Assembly: GCA_001179505.1 (NCBI GenBank)
Contig: CDMY01000499.1
Coordinates: forward strand, 1 to 47,977
Source of the DNA: Vitrella brassicaformis
Taxonomy: Eukaryota > Sar > Vitrellaceae
Length of the DNA stretch: 47,977 nucleotides
Direction: 5' to 3'
The translations under genes were made by a program, and so were the position numbers. Positions 20,584-31,655 of this stretch are shown here, in pieces. The notes beneath the pieces were generated by a model. It did no database searches. It was not told the DNA's origin and saw only the letters and a program-made list of their open reading frames with translations. The first letter of the stretch is position 1, and every line of letters begins with the position of its first letter.

Positions 20584-20632
20584 GACAGGTTTTTGCATTT
20601 CTCATGTGTCAAGTCTGCTGCAAAAACCTGTC
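20584..20632. terminator. Perfect 14-bp inverted repeat, possible 3'-end hairpin
   Basis: GACAGGTTTTTGCA (20584-20597) and its exact reverse complement (20619-20632) are separated by 21 bases. It lies about 100 bp after the stop of the mosaic gene. A role in transcript end formation is only a guess; it could be a small repeat remnant. Confidence 0.4.
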
Positions 20633-20999
20633 ACTATATTGCTAATCGATCGATGGTCACTCTATGTGTCACCTGTGCCGGCAAAAGCCAGTCCTTTGTG
20701 CTGTGTGTCACCTGTCGAATATGTGTCTCCAACCTATTTTAATTTTATGTGTGATTGCAGAATCAGAGTCATGCAGGCCATCACACAGACCCAGAAACAT
20801 AAGCCAGAACCATACATGACACATACACACGACTTCACACACCTACCGGCAGAACCAACTAAGACAGCCGCGCACGCCGCGGGCAAGCCGGAATGAGATG
20901 GGAAAAAAATTGCGTAGCAGAGCGTGTTTCGCACTGCCACCCATGCACAAACGTGCACAAACTCTGTGCACTCCAAACCCTACAAACCCCCTGCCGCCG
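20633..20999. other. Intergenic region
   Basis: TGTGTCACCTGT occurs twice (about 20665 and 20704). Otherwise no gene is seen. Confidence 0.35.
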
Positions 21000-21366
21000 C
21001 TCGAACAACAGAGCCCTCATACCATCGAGAACAAGGATGAGCAACACAGGTGGTATGAGGTGGCTGTGCTGATGCCGGACAGGGCAAGGGCTGCCAGCAG
21101 CACGATCACCTTGATGCAGACGGACAGCACCAGCTTGTACCACACCAGACGGCGGCAGAAGCGCGCAAGGTTGATGAGCGGCGGAAGGTCATCCAGAGAG
21201 CCGTACCTGAGGCAGAACAAGACGGGTGCGTGTGCGCGGATGTGTATGTGCTTTGAATGTGCATTACATACTTGAGAATGTCGGCAGCCTCCACGGCAAG
21301 GTGCTGCACGAGTCCCGGGCCACCCATGTCCTCCCCTCCCCCACAAAAGGCCACGGCGAGACCTAC
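21000..21366 (-). pseudogene. C-terminal relic of a P1B-type (heavy-metal) ATPase
   Basis: Two minus-strand exons, 21366-21272 and 21206 onward, join in frame. They read VGLAVAFCGGGEDMGG...HLAVEAADILKYGSLDDLPPL...ARFCRRLVWYKL.., followed by a hydrophobic helix (VIVLLAALALSG). In P1B pumps the matching part follows the hinge: GIAMG.G...A.EAAD..L..DDL..L, then the penultimate membrane helix. The last helix (PPVLLILVLDGMRALLF, about 21060-21010) appears in another frame, and the usual residues between the helices are missing. The conserved GDGxNDxP hinge, DKTG and CPx motifs are not visible upstream. Peptides between 21400 and 21853 on this strand are open but not clearly part of a pump. I read it as a decayed fragment. 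Confidence 0.5.
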
Positions 21367-21851
21367 CTACGCCTGCACACCAAACCACATGAGTACACGC
21401 GCCTTCATCTAAAGAGTGCTTAAACAGCAGACGTTGGCCACGCGCAGGACCGACCGCTGATGGGCTGTCATGGAGCACACACACGGCACGCTTCTGACGT
21501 GATGCGTTGCCCGCATGCATGGCCGCACGGAGCGCACCTGTCTGCTGAGTGTCTTGGCGACGGCGATGTGTGTTGGGCCGCACACAGAGGCCGCAGATCC
21601 GCCGGGTTTTGTCACATGAGCCCCAGATGTGCGAGGGCTGAAAGCCACTGCATCGTCAGATTCCATCGTCAAGTTGCCTGATGAACAAGCACATGGTGTC
21701 AGTGGCGGCCTTTATTGTGTCGTGCTGTGAGTATCTGCCCAACAGCGGCAGCTTGACTGACCTCCATACCCTCGGTAGTTGAAAAGTGGTGGCACTGCTT
21801 AATGGGCCATCCACCAACACCCATGAGCCACACCGCTCATGTACAGGAGCC

Positions 21852-23587
21852 ATGGCGACGTTTTGGATTTCGAGGACACGAGAGATCTGCGAGCTTAGAA
21901 GCGACGGAAGGAGTGTGCTGTTATCGCTCGTCCCCGTTGGTTCTCTCGAAGATCTCCACTGCAGGGCTTACTGCTGCAGCTACGCGATGGAGTATCATGC
22001 ATCAGACGCCACATCGCAACCGCAGCCCCTCACCAAGACAGCCAAGGTGTCGACTCTGCGGCCTTATCCATACTACCGATGGACTCAGCTCTTTCGCGTC
22101 GTGGTGGTGCTGCTGGGTCTCGCGTACTGGCTCTACCGTTCACCGATAGACGAGCGGATAGGTGAGTGCCACGTTCTTATCTGTCCATATGCATCCTTGG
22201 CCAGTACATACGTCTGCACGCGTGTTGATCTGTCACCTGTGCGTGTGCAGATCGGCTGTGGCAGGGGATGAGGTTGACGTGGTTTGTTCGATTCGATACC
22301 TGTGAGCCCATCGTGGCAGCGTACGCGTTCATCGTCTGGGTCAACATGTTTCGCTTCTTCGACGCCTTCTGCCCATTCCTGCAGAGGTTTCGCATTATCC
22401 AGACAGGTATCCGGATAGGCGGCTTGAAGCTCCCCGACACGATGCTGCTGAGCCGTTTCTCTCTCGTTTGTGTCTGCTCCTCTCTTGCAGTGCCTTCGAG
22501 GGTGGAGCGGCTGTGGGTGAATGGCGAAGTGGGCCACGGCACCTTCTCCTACTTTGCCTTTCTCGTCCCCATGCTGGTGTTCGATTACTTCCACCCAAGA
22601 CGGTGAGTGAGGGAAAAATGAACGAATGAATAAGGGGCATTTATTCCATCGGGAGTATTTTGCGAATGAGCTCTCCCGCTGTTTGTGTATGTCAGCGTGT
22701 TGCCTGCGTGGACGCCGACGCTCGGTCAGCTGGTGGGCCAAGTTGCGCTGTCAGTGCTGGTCTACGGTACGTTGCTCTGCACGTGGACGCATCTTTTCCA
22801 ACTTGTGTTCCTTTCCACCTTCACTCACTCGCACAGACTGTCTCTTCTACGGCATCCACACGCTGGTCGGTCGGTCGGTCGATGCATCTGGGACACTCTC
22901 CACCGCACGAAACAAACATACCTTCCGAATGAAATGTGCGATGTGTATATCTGTGGCTGCCTGGCTGCAGTACCACAGGTGGCCGGCCGTGGCTTCCCTA
23001 CACGCCAAGCATCACTCCATGAAGCCCCTCGCCGGCAGCGATGTGGTGCGGGTGTCCGTCATCGATGGCCTCTCCCAGGTCCTCTGCTCTGCAGCAGCGG
23101 TCAACATCTGCCGCTCCCACAGCCTCGCCAGGTCGGGGCACTGGCCACCCACCTGCTTACACCCGAAAGCCGTTGTGGCTGTGCATCAATGCGTCCGTTT
23201 GTGTCCGTTTGTCTGTCGGTTGACCAGGTTATTGCACAACGTGGTTATCACCTATTTGCTGACCGAAGCGCACTCACAGTATGACTTCCCGTGGTCCATC
23301 CACCGTCTGCTGCCATCGGGCCTCATGGGCGGGCCCATCAGACACGAAATACACCACCACACGGGAAAGGTACATATGCGAGCTGCAGACAGACAGACAG
23401 ACAGACAGACAGTTAATGGATGGATGGATGGCCCTTATCGATCATGCGCTTCTTACGTACCATTATCTCTGTCTGTCTGTAGGCCTACTTTTCGCAGTTC
23501 TTTTCCTTCTTGGATCGGTGGAGTGGCAATGAGCTGAGCGAGGCGGAGCTCGACGTCGCGCTCCAAGACTTTGCCTGGAGGCCCTAA
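21852..23587 (+). CDS. Fatty acid hydroxylase superfamily protein (di-iron, membrane), eight exons
   Basis: Exons are 21852-22161, 22251-22406, 22491-22602, 22696-22766, 22837-22865, 22971-23131, 23228-23369 and 23483-23587, all in frame, about 361 residues. The family (sterol desaturases, C-4 methyl oxidases, fatty-acid hydroxylases) uses a histidine-bound di-iron centre at the ER membrane. The histidine boxes are HTLYH, formed only when exons 5 and 6 are joined, then HAKHH (about 23009) and HEIHHH (about 23346). Together they match HxxxH, HxxHH and HxxHH. Several hydrophobic segments precede them (LFRVVVVLLGLAYWLY; GQVALSVLVYG). The substrate cannot be told from sequence. The ATG at 21852 is used here; one at 21986 is possible. 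Intron 2 (22407-22490) is 84 bases without a stop, so its retention would lengthen the protein in frame. Confidence 0.85.
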
Positions 23588-24583
23588 ACAAACGAATCGG
23601 CCTGTTTTCTACGAGCCAAGTAGTTATGTATGCGTGTACATGTCTGTATGTGTGTGTGCATGATATCGGCCGAAGGCCAGTCACTTTAATGCGATCGATA
23701 GAGAGAGACGGGAGCTTCTTTCTTGTGCCGCATGTGATAGCTCGCTCACGAGGAACTCAGATGAATGGAGCAAGCTGTGGGAGAAATCGCAACTGGCTCT
23801 GTCTACTCACCTGGGAGGGGCGGGACCTTTCAACCAACCTGGGTAGATAGCATCCACACATACATACATGAATACACTGGACTGACTACGGGATCGATTC
23901 GGGGAGGGAGCAGGAGGGAGTGGTCAGTCGGGCCGGGCAATTAAGTAAGGGCCACGCGGCGCAGCGTGTAATGCACGCTGCCTGCTTCCACGATATATAT
24001 ACACATCAGGGGGAGCGGATCGCATTAAGTGAGTTTTCCCATGCGTGAAGTCATGCATGGCTATGATGGATGGATGTGTTGCGCGTGGTTGGTGACGGAC
24101 CCACGACTTGATGCAGCATCTACTGAATTCATCCCAGTCAATCACATCATTCATGCATTGAAGCCATCCACATCGATATCACTCCATTGATTGACTGCAT
24201 TGTCTGTGCGGTCAGTGCACTTTGACCAATCAATCATTCATTCATTCATTCATTCGTTCACTCACTCACTCATCCATTCTCGAGTCTGTTTCAATGAGAG
24301 TGTGTTCTCATCAGACATGTTCGCACGGAAAGATGAGAACTTGTTGTTGTGTGGCGAGATGTCTGTCTGTCTGCAGCGGCTGATGGCTCTTTGCAGCGGT
24401 TGCTGCCTTATCCGGCCGATGATACTTTTTTGAGCTCACCATCCAACCTTTCGCACAGTCCTTGCCTTGCCCTAACTACTGTCACTTGGAGAGTGAGCGA
24501 TTTACTGAGACACGAAAAATAGTATGTCGTCAGACTCACAAAGAAACAACCGACAGCACATCTTAAGCTTCCATGCACCGAAA
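23588..24583. other. Convergent intergenic region
   Basis: Between two converging 3' ends. It contains (CATA)n near 23855 and (ATTC)n at about 24232-24255. No gene is recognised. Confidence 0.4.
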
Positions 24584-27500
24584 TCACACATTCACACACC
24601 CAGGAGGAGCAGTCTGATCCTCATGAGCCCGGGGCGCGGTCTCCTCTTCAGCCTCCATCTCATATTCATGGGCCCGGGGTGCAGTCTCCTCTTCAGGTTC
24701 CGAGTCATGTTTATGGACTCGTTTGTCGATCCCCATAGAATCCAGCCGGGCCTTGTCCGTCACGTCTCTGTCCACTTGTCGCTCAGATTTTGTCTCCAAG
24801 ATGCTCTTCGCTCGTGATTCGCGGGTGTCAGACTTCGAGCGCTTTCGTGCATCGGTCGTGGCCTTCGGCTGGTCTTTCCCTGTTTCTTCCTTGCGCTTAC
24901 AGAGGCATTTTCTTACGAAGGCCCACCCAAAGCCGGCCACACTGGCCGCCACAGCAAGGATGCCGCCAACGATGCTGAGGATGGTATCGAGACATTCGGG
25001 CTTGGCGTACGAGAAAAACCCACATTCGTCGTCTTCCTTCCCAACCTCTCCTTCGTCCAGCAGGAAGAAGTCGGGATTGGTCATCTCCTGCGGCGTCCGA
25101 TGGAGAATGCGCACCCGGTTGCTCTCGTCGAGATTGATGATGACGCTGCCAATGGTCATTCTCTCCTGGATATCCTTCATGCTCTTGATGGAAGGAAAGC
25201 TGACGAGATTGAGCCGATCGTGCGTACTGCCAGTGTCAAAGTCGAGGATTGTCACTTCGCCAGGCTCCCTGCCGATGACAAAGCTGTCTGCTCCTCTTCC
25301 GCCAATCAGCTGGTCATCGCCGCCCCGTCCATCCAGCAGGTCTGCCCCGTCACCACCTAAATTCAAAGGGAAACGATGCGGGCCTCCATACGCGTACGGC
25401 ATGTGTACACACCGATGAGGGTGTTGCTTTGGCTGTTGCCGCGCAGAGTATCGTCGTGTCTCGACCCTTCCACAGTAGCGATAGGGCTGCCCTCAGCTAG
25501 AGTCATGAACTTCCTGCTTTCTGAGTCTGAACAGGACACGCGCACCTCTACACCTGACAAGACAACCAAGAAAAGGGGAGACTGTGCAGACATGATCTGC
25601 CGGCATTCCTGCATTCATTCATTAATTCATACTTCCTGTGCCATAGTAAGAAGCTTGGCATCCTTCTGCCGGATCGCCATCCGCTCCACCAGATACAATA
25701 TCTACCTCGTCAAGGGGAATGGGGATTACATTTGGTGGAAGGGGCGGCGTCGTGGTGCCATCTGACGGATCAGGAGGTCCTTCATTTTGGGGATTCTTAG
25801 GGCTGTCTGTAGTGTGAGACCCGCCTGGAGAAACACAGAGAGTTAGGAAAATACGCATACGCTTTGCTCTTCCCTTCCCTGGCGGACCGGACGATTTCTC
25901 TGGAAGAACAAGAGGAGACATGCAATAAATAACAACAAACGAGTCCTGCCTCACCATAAGTGACGATCAATATATTGGACGCGACATTAGGATTGCCAAG
26001 CGTATCGTCTATCTTCTCGGCAGGTAGCTGAATCTGTATGTCCCCGTCTTGTTCCCCAGCAATCGAGACACTGATGTCGAAGTGCTGGCCTGTTGAGCCC
26101 TTCTCTTGAATGCTGGCAACCGAAGCGCTCACAGGGACGTGTGAGCGTCCCGTGAGGACGAAGTCGGTGGTTTCTAGTGTGTCGACGTCGATAGCTTTTT
26201 GGAAGCTGACCGTTACAAGGAACGGATTTGTCATCGTGACGCCGTCACCAAAACTGCTTAGTAGGACGGGCTCTGGCTTGCTTGTATCTGAAGAAAAAGG
26301 GAACTGAACACCTTGCTTGTGACAAAGGAAAGGTGTCTCAGTCTTGCCTATGGAAATGGTCAAGACTTGGGACGCTTCATTGAAGTGTCCAGGAGCATTC
26401 AGCAGCTCCACTCGACCTTCCCTCATCTGAAAGCTCACGTCTCCTTGTGTGTCACTGACTGGCTGTACGTCGATGGTGAAGTCCTTGTTCGACAAGCCTT
26501 GCAGATTTGTCAGCGAGACTTCGGCACTACCCGACACTTGAACATCGGTGACAGCCAGCGATTCGGTCTTGGCAGGCTGAGAGAAGGCGATCGTGAGAAT
26601 GAACGGGCTGCCGCCATATGTCTTGGATCCGGTGCTAAGGGAAGGTATCATTGGGCGAGCTGTACACGAGGGGGAAGAAAAAAAAACACACACACACACA
26701 CATACATACTGCTTTACACTTCAGTATGTGTGCTTCCTTTTTTCGTCATGTGTCTCACGTGTACAGACAGAAGGCCCTCGTCCATAATAGGATGTCTGTT
26801 GCTCACACTCCCATCCAGCTTCAACTTGGCACATGTCGTCACATCCATCGCCACTCTGTGGGGCCACTGGAGTGTGTACTGTGCCAATATCGTCGCATGT
26901 CTCGATTCCCGGCATGACCACACCGTCTCCGCATACATTGGCACACCTTCGAGTCTCTGAGTTGTCATCAATCGTCGCGTAGCTCTCGTCCGCAAGGTCA
27001 GCTGGACTGTGTAGCCAATAGGACTCTTGACCCGTTTTCATCAGCACGCCGTTCCTTGTGATGGTAAGCGAATCAGCACCACTTTGTATCTTTTTGGTGA
27101 CCCACATCATGCAGGGAGGAGTGTGCTCCACAAGATCGTTCTCCACAAAGCAATTGTCCACGATCTCAATGTGTGTCCCTGGAGCGAACAGTGTCATTGA
27201 GATTGGATAGTTGATTCCTGTATTTTGACGAAACGTTGACCGCTCGATGGTCCCTGAAGTCGACCCGAAGACAAGTCCTCCAGGATACTCAACGGTGCTC
27301 GCGCCGACAAGGTTCGTCATCTTGTGGTTGGCTTCGAAAAGAGAATCAATAATGGTGAAGCCCTGAGGCACAGCGTCGACCCAGATAATACTTCTCCAGT
27401 AGTTTTCCTCATGATCTCGACTAGAGAAGCCGGTGTTGCCAGTGAAGTGGCAGCTCTCGACCGTCAGTGGCGCTTCCGAGACGAAAATAAGGTGTCCGGA

Positions 27501-30500
27501 CTGCATGTCGCTCTTGAAGGTCGAATGTTGAAGAATTGCTTCTTGCCCAATGTCGATCAGTCGGATGTCGATCAGATCGATTGCCCGGTCTGGCATGCAT
27601 TCGCACCGGTAAAATGGATCGTCAGGGTAGAGCGTAGGGTAAGAACAAGAGCATCCTGCCGTATACTGATTGTTTTCGAATGTCGCCTCATGAGTGATCA
27701 CCAGACATGTCCGAAGGGAGACTATTTGGCGGTCAATAAGAGGAGTGACGATGTTCTTCCGATCATCGATGTCATTTGTATGAAGATCCCAATGAACGTC
27801 TATGTAGTTGCCGTAGATAAGGCTGTTCTTCAAGGCGAGATCGTAGAAAGGAGGCTGAAGTGAGTTCGCAGCGCATGTAATCGCTGACCCTTCAGTTCCG
27901 TGTATAGCCGATTCCCAGAAAGAGACATTGAAATTGGTCGATGTTGTGTTGTCTCCAGGGGTTGCAATTCTCACGCTTGCGAATTGATTATCCTTGCTGT
28001 TGCTGCATTGCTCGATGGACACTCTGTAGAATGCGACGCTCGCCATGCCGACGCCTTGCTGGTTCTCTATGTGAATACAAGAGCTGCCCGTAGCGGACAC
28101 AGCCGTGCCTTCATAATTCGTAAACCGAATACCCGCTACGGTGAATCCGACCGATCCATCAACAGTCAGGATCTCCGTGTCCTTGAGTTGTGATTTCAAT
28201 ACGGGAAACGAGTCCGGATCGGCAAGGTCTTCCGAAAAAAGATATGTGTTGCGACCTGCAATTAGTATTACACGTAACGTAACATCCAGCACCTCGTGTA
28301 CCGCACGTGTATCGTTCAGCACCTCTGAAGGTGAGGGGGCTTAGCAGATTGATTTCGGTGATCCCTGCCGAAACGCGGACGCATCGGATGGTCGTCTCTG
28401 TCTCGGGATCTTGGGCTTCCAGAGTGCCGAGTGCCTCCCTGAGTGTGCCGGCTCCTGAATCAGCCCCGCTTGACACTGTCACTGTAGAGGTGCACGAAGG
28501 GGGGACAAAGTCAGAGGTGCCAAACAGGGCTCTGAATCCAGCCTCATTTGTCCCAGGTACACACGCGGCGCCGCAGCCAACGAGGTCAAACACACGAACA
28601 TGACCGCAGTTGGAACCATAGTCCATTGGAGGGAGGGGGAGAGGAGGGGGGGCACCGCCATCATTCCCGCGAGCACCGATGGCCAAACGAGCGCCATCAC
28701 TGGACATGGCCACTGCTGTCCCCGATTGGTCATTGGCCGCTTCGCCATCGATGTCGGCGCCGACTTGAGTCCAAGTGGATCCAACGAGGTCAAACACGCG
28801 AACATGACCGCTGTTGGAACCACCGCCATCATTATAGTAAGCACCGATGGCCAAACGAGAGCCATCACTGGACATGGCCACTGAATATCCCGAGCTGTCA
28901 CCGGGCGCTTCGCCATCGATGTCGGAGCCGACTTGAGTCCAGGTGGATCCAACGAGGTCAAACACGCGAACATGACCGCGGCTTCCAGAAGCATATGTTA
29001 CGCCATCATTCCGAGGAGCACCGATGGCCAAACGAGAGCCATCACTGGACATGGCCACCGACCACCCCGAATCGTCAGCGGCCGCTTCGCCATCGATGTC
29101 GGCGCCGACTTGAGTCCAGGTGGATCCAATGAGGTCAAACACGCGAACATGACCTCTTTTGGAACCACCACATGTCCCGCAGGCACCGATGGCCAAACGA
29201 GAACCATCACTTGAGATAGCCACTGCTCTCCCCGATTGGTCACCGGCCGCTTCGCCTCGGCGCCGACTTGAGTCCAGATGGATCCAATGAGGTCAAACAC
29301 GCGAACATGACCGCTACGAGAACCACCGCCATCATTCTCAACAGCACCGATGGCCAAACGAGAGCCATCACTGGACATGGCCACTGAATGTCCCGAACTG
29401 TCCCAGACCGCTTCGCCATCGATGTCAGCGCCGACTTGAGTCCAACTGGATCCAATGAGGTCAAACACGCGAACATGACCGTTGGCATCACCGCCGCCAT
29501 CATTCCAGTAAGCACCGATGGCCAAACGAGAGCCATCACTGGACATGGCCACTGCTGTCCCCGATTCGTCACCGGCCGCTTCGCCATCGATGTCGGCGCC
29601 GACTTGAGTCCAGGTGGATCCAATGAGGTCAAACACGCGAACATGACCGCTGTTGCTCGCATAGCGAGCACCGATGGCCAAACGAGAGCCATCACTGGAC
29701 ATGGCCACCGACCACCCCGAAAGGTCACCCTCTTCGCCATCGATGTCGGCGCCGATTTGAGTCCAGGCGACGGTCTCCTCAAGCTCGCGCAGAGAAGAGG
29801 CTGGCTCAGTGGCGGCCTGCGCGGTAGTCTCAGTGCACTGATCAGCTTGGTCAGGGAGCAGCTTCACTAACTGCCATCAAGCAAGCAAGCAAGCAAATGT
29901 GCGCCTATATCTATGCAGACGTGCGTCATTCTGTGTGCACCCCTCTGTGCTGGTCTGTGTGTGTGACTTGAGGGAATAACCTTAGAGCAGATCATCTTGA
30001 AGTAGTCCCCGGCTTGCTTGCGAGCGACCTTTCCGGCCGTTGTGTCGCCCAGAGAAGTGATGAATACGGCGGCGTTCGCTAGGAAGCATCGCTCCGCGCA
30101 CACGTCCCAAGGCATATCATCATCAGACAACTTACCTGACGAATGACAGGGAAAAAAGAAAGAGAGAAAGAAACTGCTCTGCTCTGCGTCTCTCTTCGGT
30201 GTCTCGGTGTGTATATTGAGGGGAGGGGGAGAGGGGGGGTGGCTTTTTGTGTACGAGTGAGGTACCGTGGTCCTGGATGGCCGCCTCGTAGATGTCAAGG
30301 TGGTTGCTGAAGTACTCAAAACAGTACGTATCGATATTCTGCATGCGAGAACACTAAGACTCTCAATCTCCTCCTATTTTCTATCTTATGCTTCGTTACC
30401 TCCATGGCGCAGATGTTCTCGATAGTGCGCAGCGCTGTCTGTACAGCCACACATCCCCTGCCCTTGAGACCCGCCGTATTGAGTCAACTCTCGAGTGCCG

Positions 30501-31093
30501 TCTTGGCGTTTTTGAGGCAGCCGTTGGTACAGGCGGTCTGCAGATCGGCATTGTTGGCTAGCATGGCCACTTTGCTTGCGTTCTGGAGAAGGTCGCTATA
30601 ATTACACGGTTTAGCTGTAGATATGGCAAGCAAAGCACTACAGTACAAGCAAAGCCAGCCGGACTTTTTCGGTAGCTATCTAAGCATGTTTCTACCATTC
30701 AGCGCAGCCTTGAGTTGAGTGAAAGTGGGACAGCAACCTGCCCTAGCGTCTTGGCACTCATTGCCCGTAGTGAGCATGCCTAGGTTATCGAAGTCGCATC
30801 CGAACTAAAACGCGAAAGAGAGGACAAGGCACATGGTACATGTGCGGCCATCCTGAGTCTGTTGTGCTGTGTGCACACCACTGAAGACGTGAATGTTGAT
30901 CCTGTAAGCGTTTTGTAGAGGTTCTGGAAACGGTCGTGTACAGGGATCGGTCCCACCTTGGACTGCACGCTAAGTGCCACGCTGCGCCGCCATCACCAGG
31001 GGATCATCACACATGACACACAGCCATCTGTGATGGCTGTGTGGCTTACGTCGCGAGTCCGAGAAAGGCGAAGGAGGCGATGTAGCACAGCAT
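24584..31093 (-). pseudogene. Long mosaic surface protein with propeller; two disabling lesions
   Basis: Thirteen exons join in frame: 31093-31050, 30981-30882, 30804-30696, 30614-30400, 30338-30266, 30135-29981, 29870-28323, 28255-26759, 26659-26348, 26287-25955, 25824-25633, 25553-25413 and 25356-24584 (about 1830 residues if whole). Order: signal peptide (MLCYIASFAFLGLATVALS); a Cys-rich helical domain; seven propeller repeats (FG-GAP type); a beta-helix region opening TNEAGFRALFGTS; a DUF4215 repeat (CGDGVVMPGIETCDD...GWEC); two Big domains; a Pro/Gly linker; RTX repeats (GGDGADLLDGRGG); anchor DDECGFFSYAKPEC.DTILSI; one helix; a basic then Glu-rich tail. From TNEAGF onward it is the paralogue of the gene at 16674. 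Lesions are an in-frame TGA (30486-30484) and a 7-base loss between 29256 and 29257. All other exons stay open, so decay is recent, or these are assembly or allele differences. Confidence 0.75.
28574..29765 (-). repeat. Seven tandem ~168-bp coding repeats (propeller blades)
   Basis: Each unit encodes about 56 residues: WTQVGADIDGEA, then SVAMSSDGSRLAIGA, a variable ND-Gly loop, then SGHVRVFDLIGST. The anchor GGTCAAACAC on the plus strand recurs at spacings of about 157-200 bases from 28587 to 29627. The DNA is nearly identical between units apart from the loop, so the array was recently amplified or homogenised. Seven units suit a seven-bladed propeller. One unit boundary carries the 7-base deletion. 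Confidence 0.9.
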
Positions 31094-31655
31094 ATTCGGC
31101 GTGCGGAGGTGCGTCTTCGGGGGCCTGTGGGGGCTCGAGTCGTGAAATTTACGAGGTAAGTGAAGGTCGCTGCTTGATTGACGAGCAGTGCATCGCAACA
31201 AAATGACGACACATCTCGCTCTAGTCATCAACTGATCCAACTCTCAGCCACAGTCTTCTTCTCTGCCTTTGTCTGTTCCCTCCCGCCCTTTGCCGCATCT
31301 TCCCCTGTCCCAATCTACACATTTCGAAAGAGTCTGACTAGCGACGGTTTGTCAATCGCCACGCCGCTCTTACCCCGCCTGCCCTCTCGTCCGACGGAAC
31401 GAGGCCGCCGGAGGGATCATCGGCTGGAACAAGACAGCCACTCGCCGCAATTGACTGATGCATCATCGCTGCTCACGCCCACCCAAGAAGCTGCCATTTG
31501 CCGACAAGAAGCTGGACATATGTACACAGAAAGCCAGCTTCCTTGACAAACTCACCAGCCCCTGCCACAAACACCACAGCTCTCTGGCTGCAATTGACTC
31601 ACTCATCCCTGGCCCTCGCCCACCCAAGAAGCTGCCATTTGCCGTGACCGCACAA
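31094..31655. other. Upstream region with a 28-bp direct repeat
   Basis: CGCCCACCCAAGAAGCTGCC with eight more matching bases occurs at 31476 and 31617, with GCAATTGACT before each copy. Open frames here (31178-31546, plus) are Pro/Ser-rich without recognisable features. Confidence 0.5.

Noticed and set aside
21845-21860. Start codons of opposite genes overlapping in CCATGG at 21852
   Set aside because: The minus-strand ORF starting there (21656-21853) shows no recognisable protein and is not firmly linked to the ATPase relic. CCATGG is palindromic, so an ATG on each strand is expected.
28548-29870. Plus-strand ORFs with repeated THRPPRK- or EHRWPNESHH-like peptides
   Set aside because: They are antisense to the propeller repeats; periodicity comes from the tandem DNA, not from a separate gene.
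24584-31093. Calling the RTX repeats a hemolysin or toxin
   Set aside because: The repeats are a calcium-binding fold found in many secreted proteins. There is no pore-forming or acylation region, and the protein has a membrane anchor and cytoplasmic tail.
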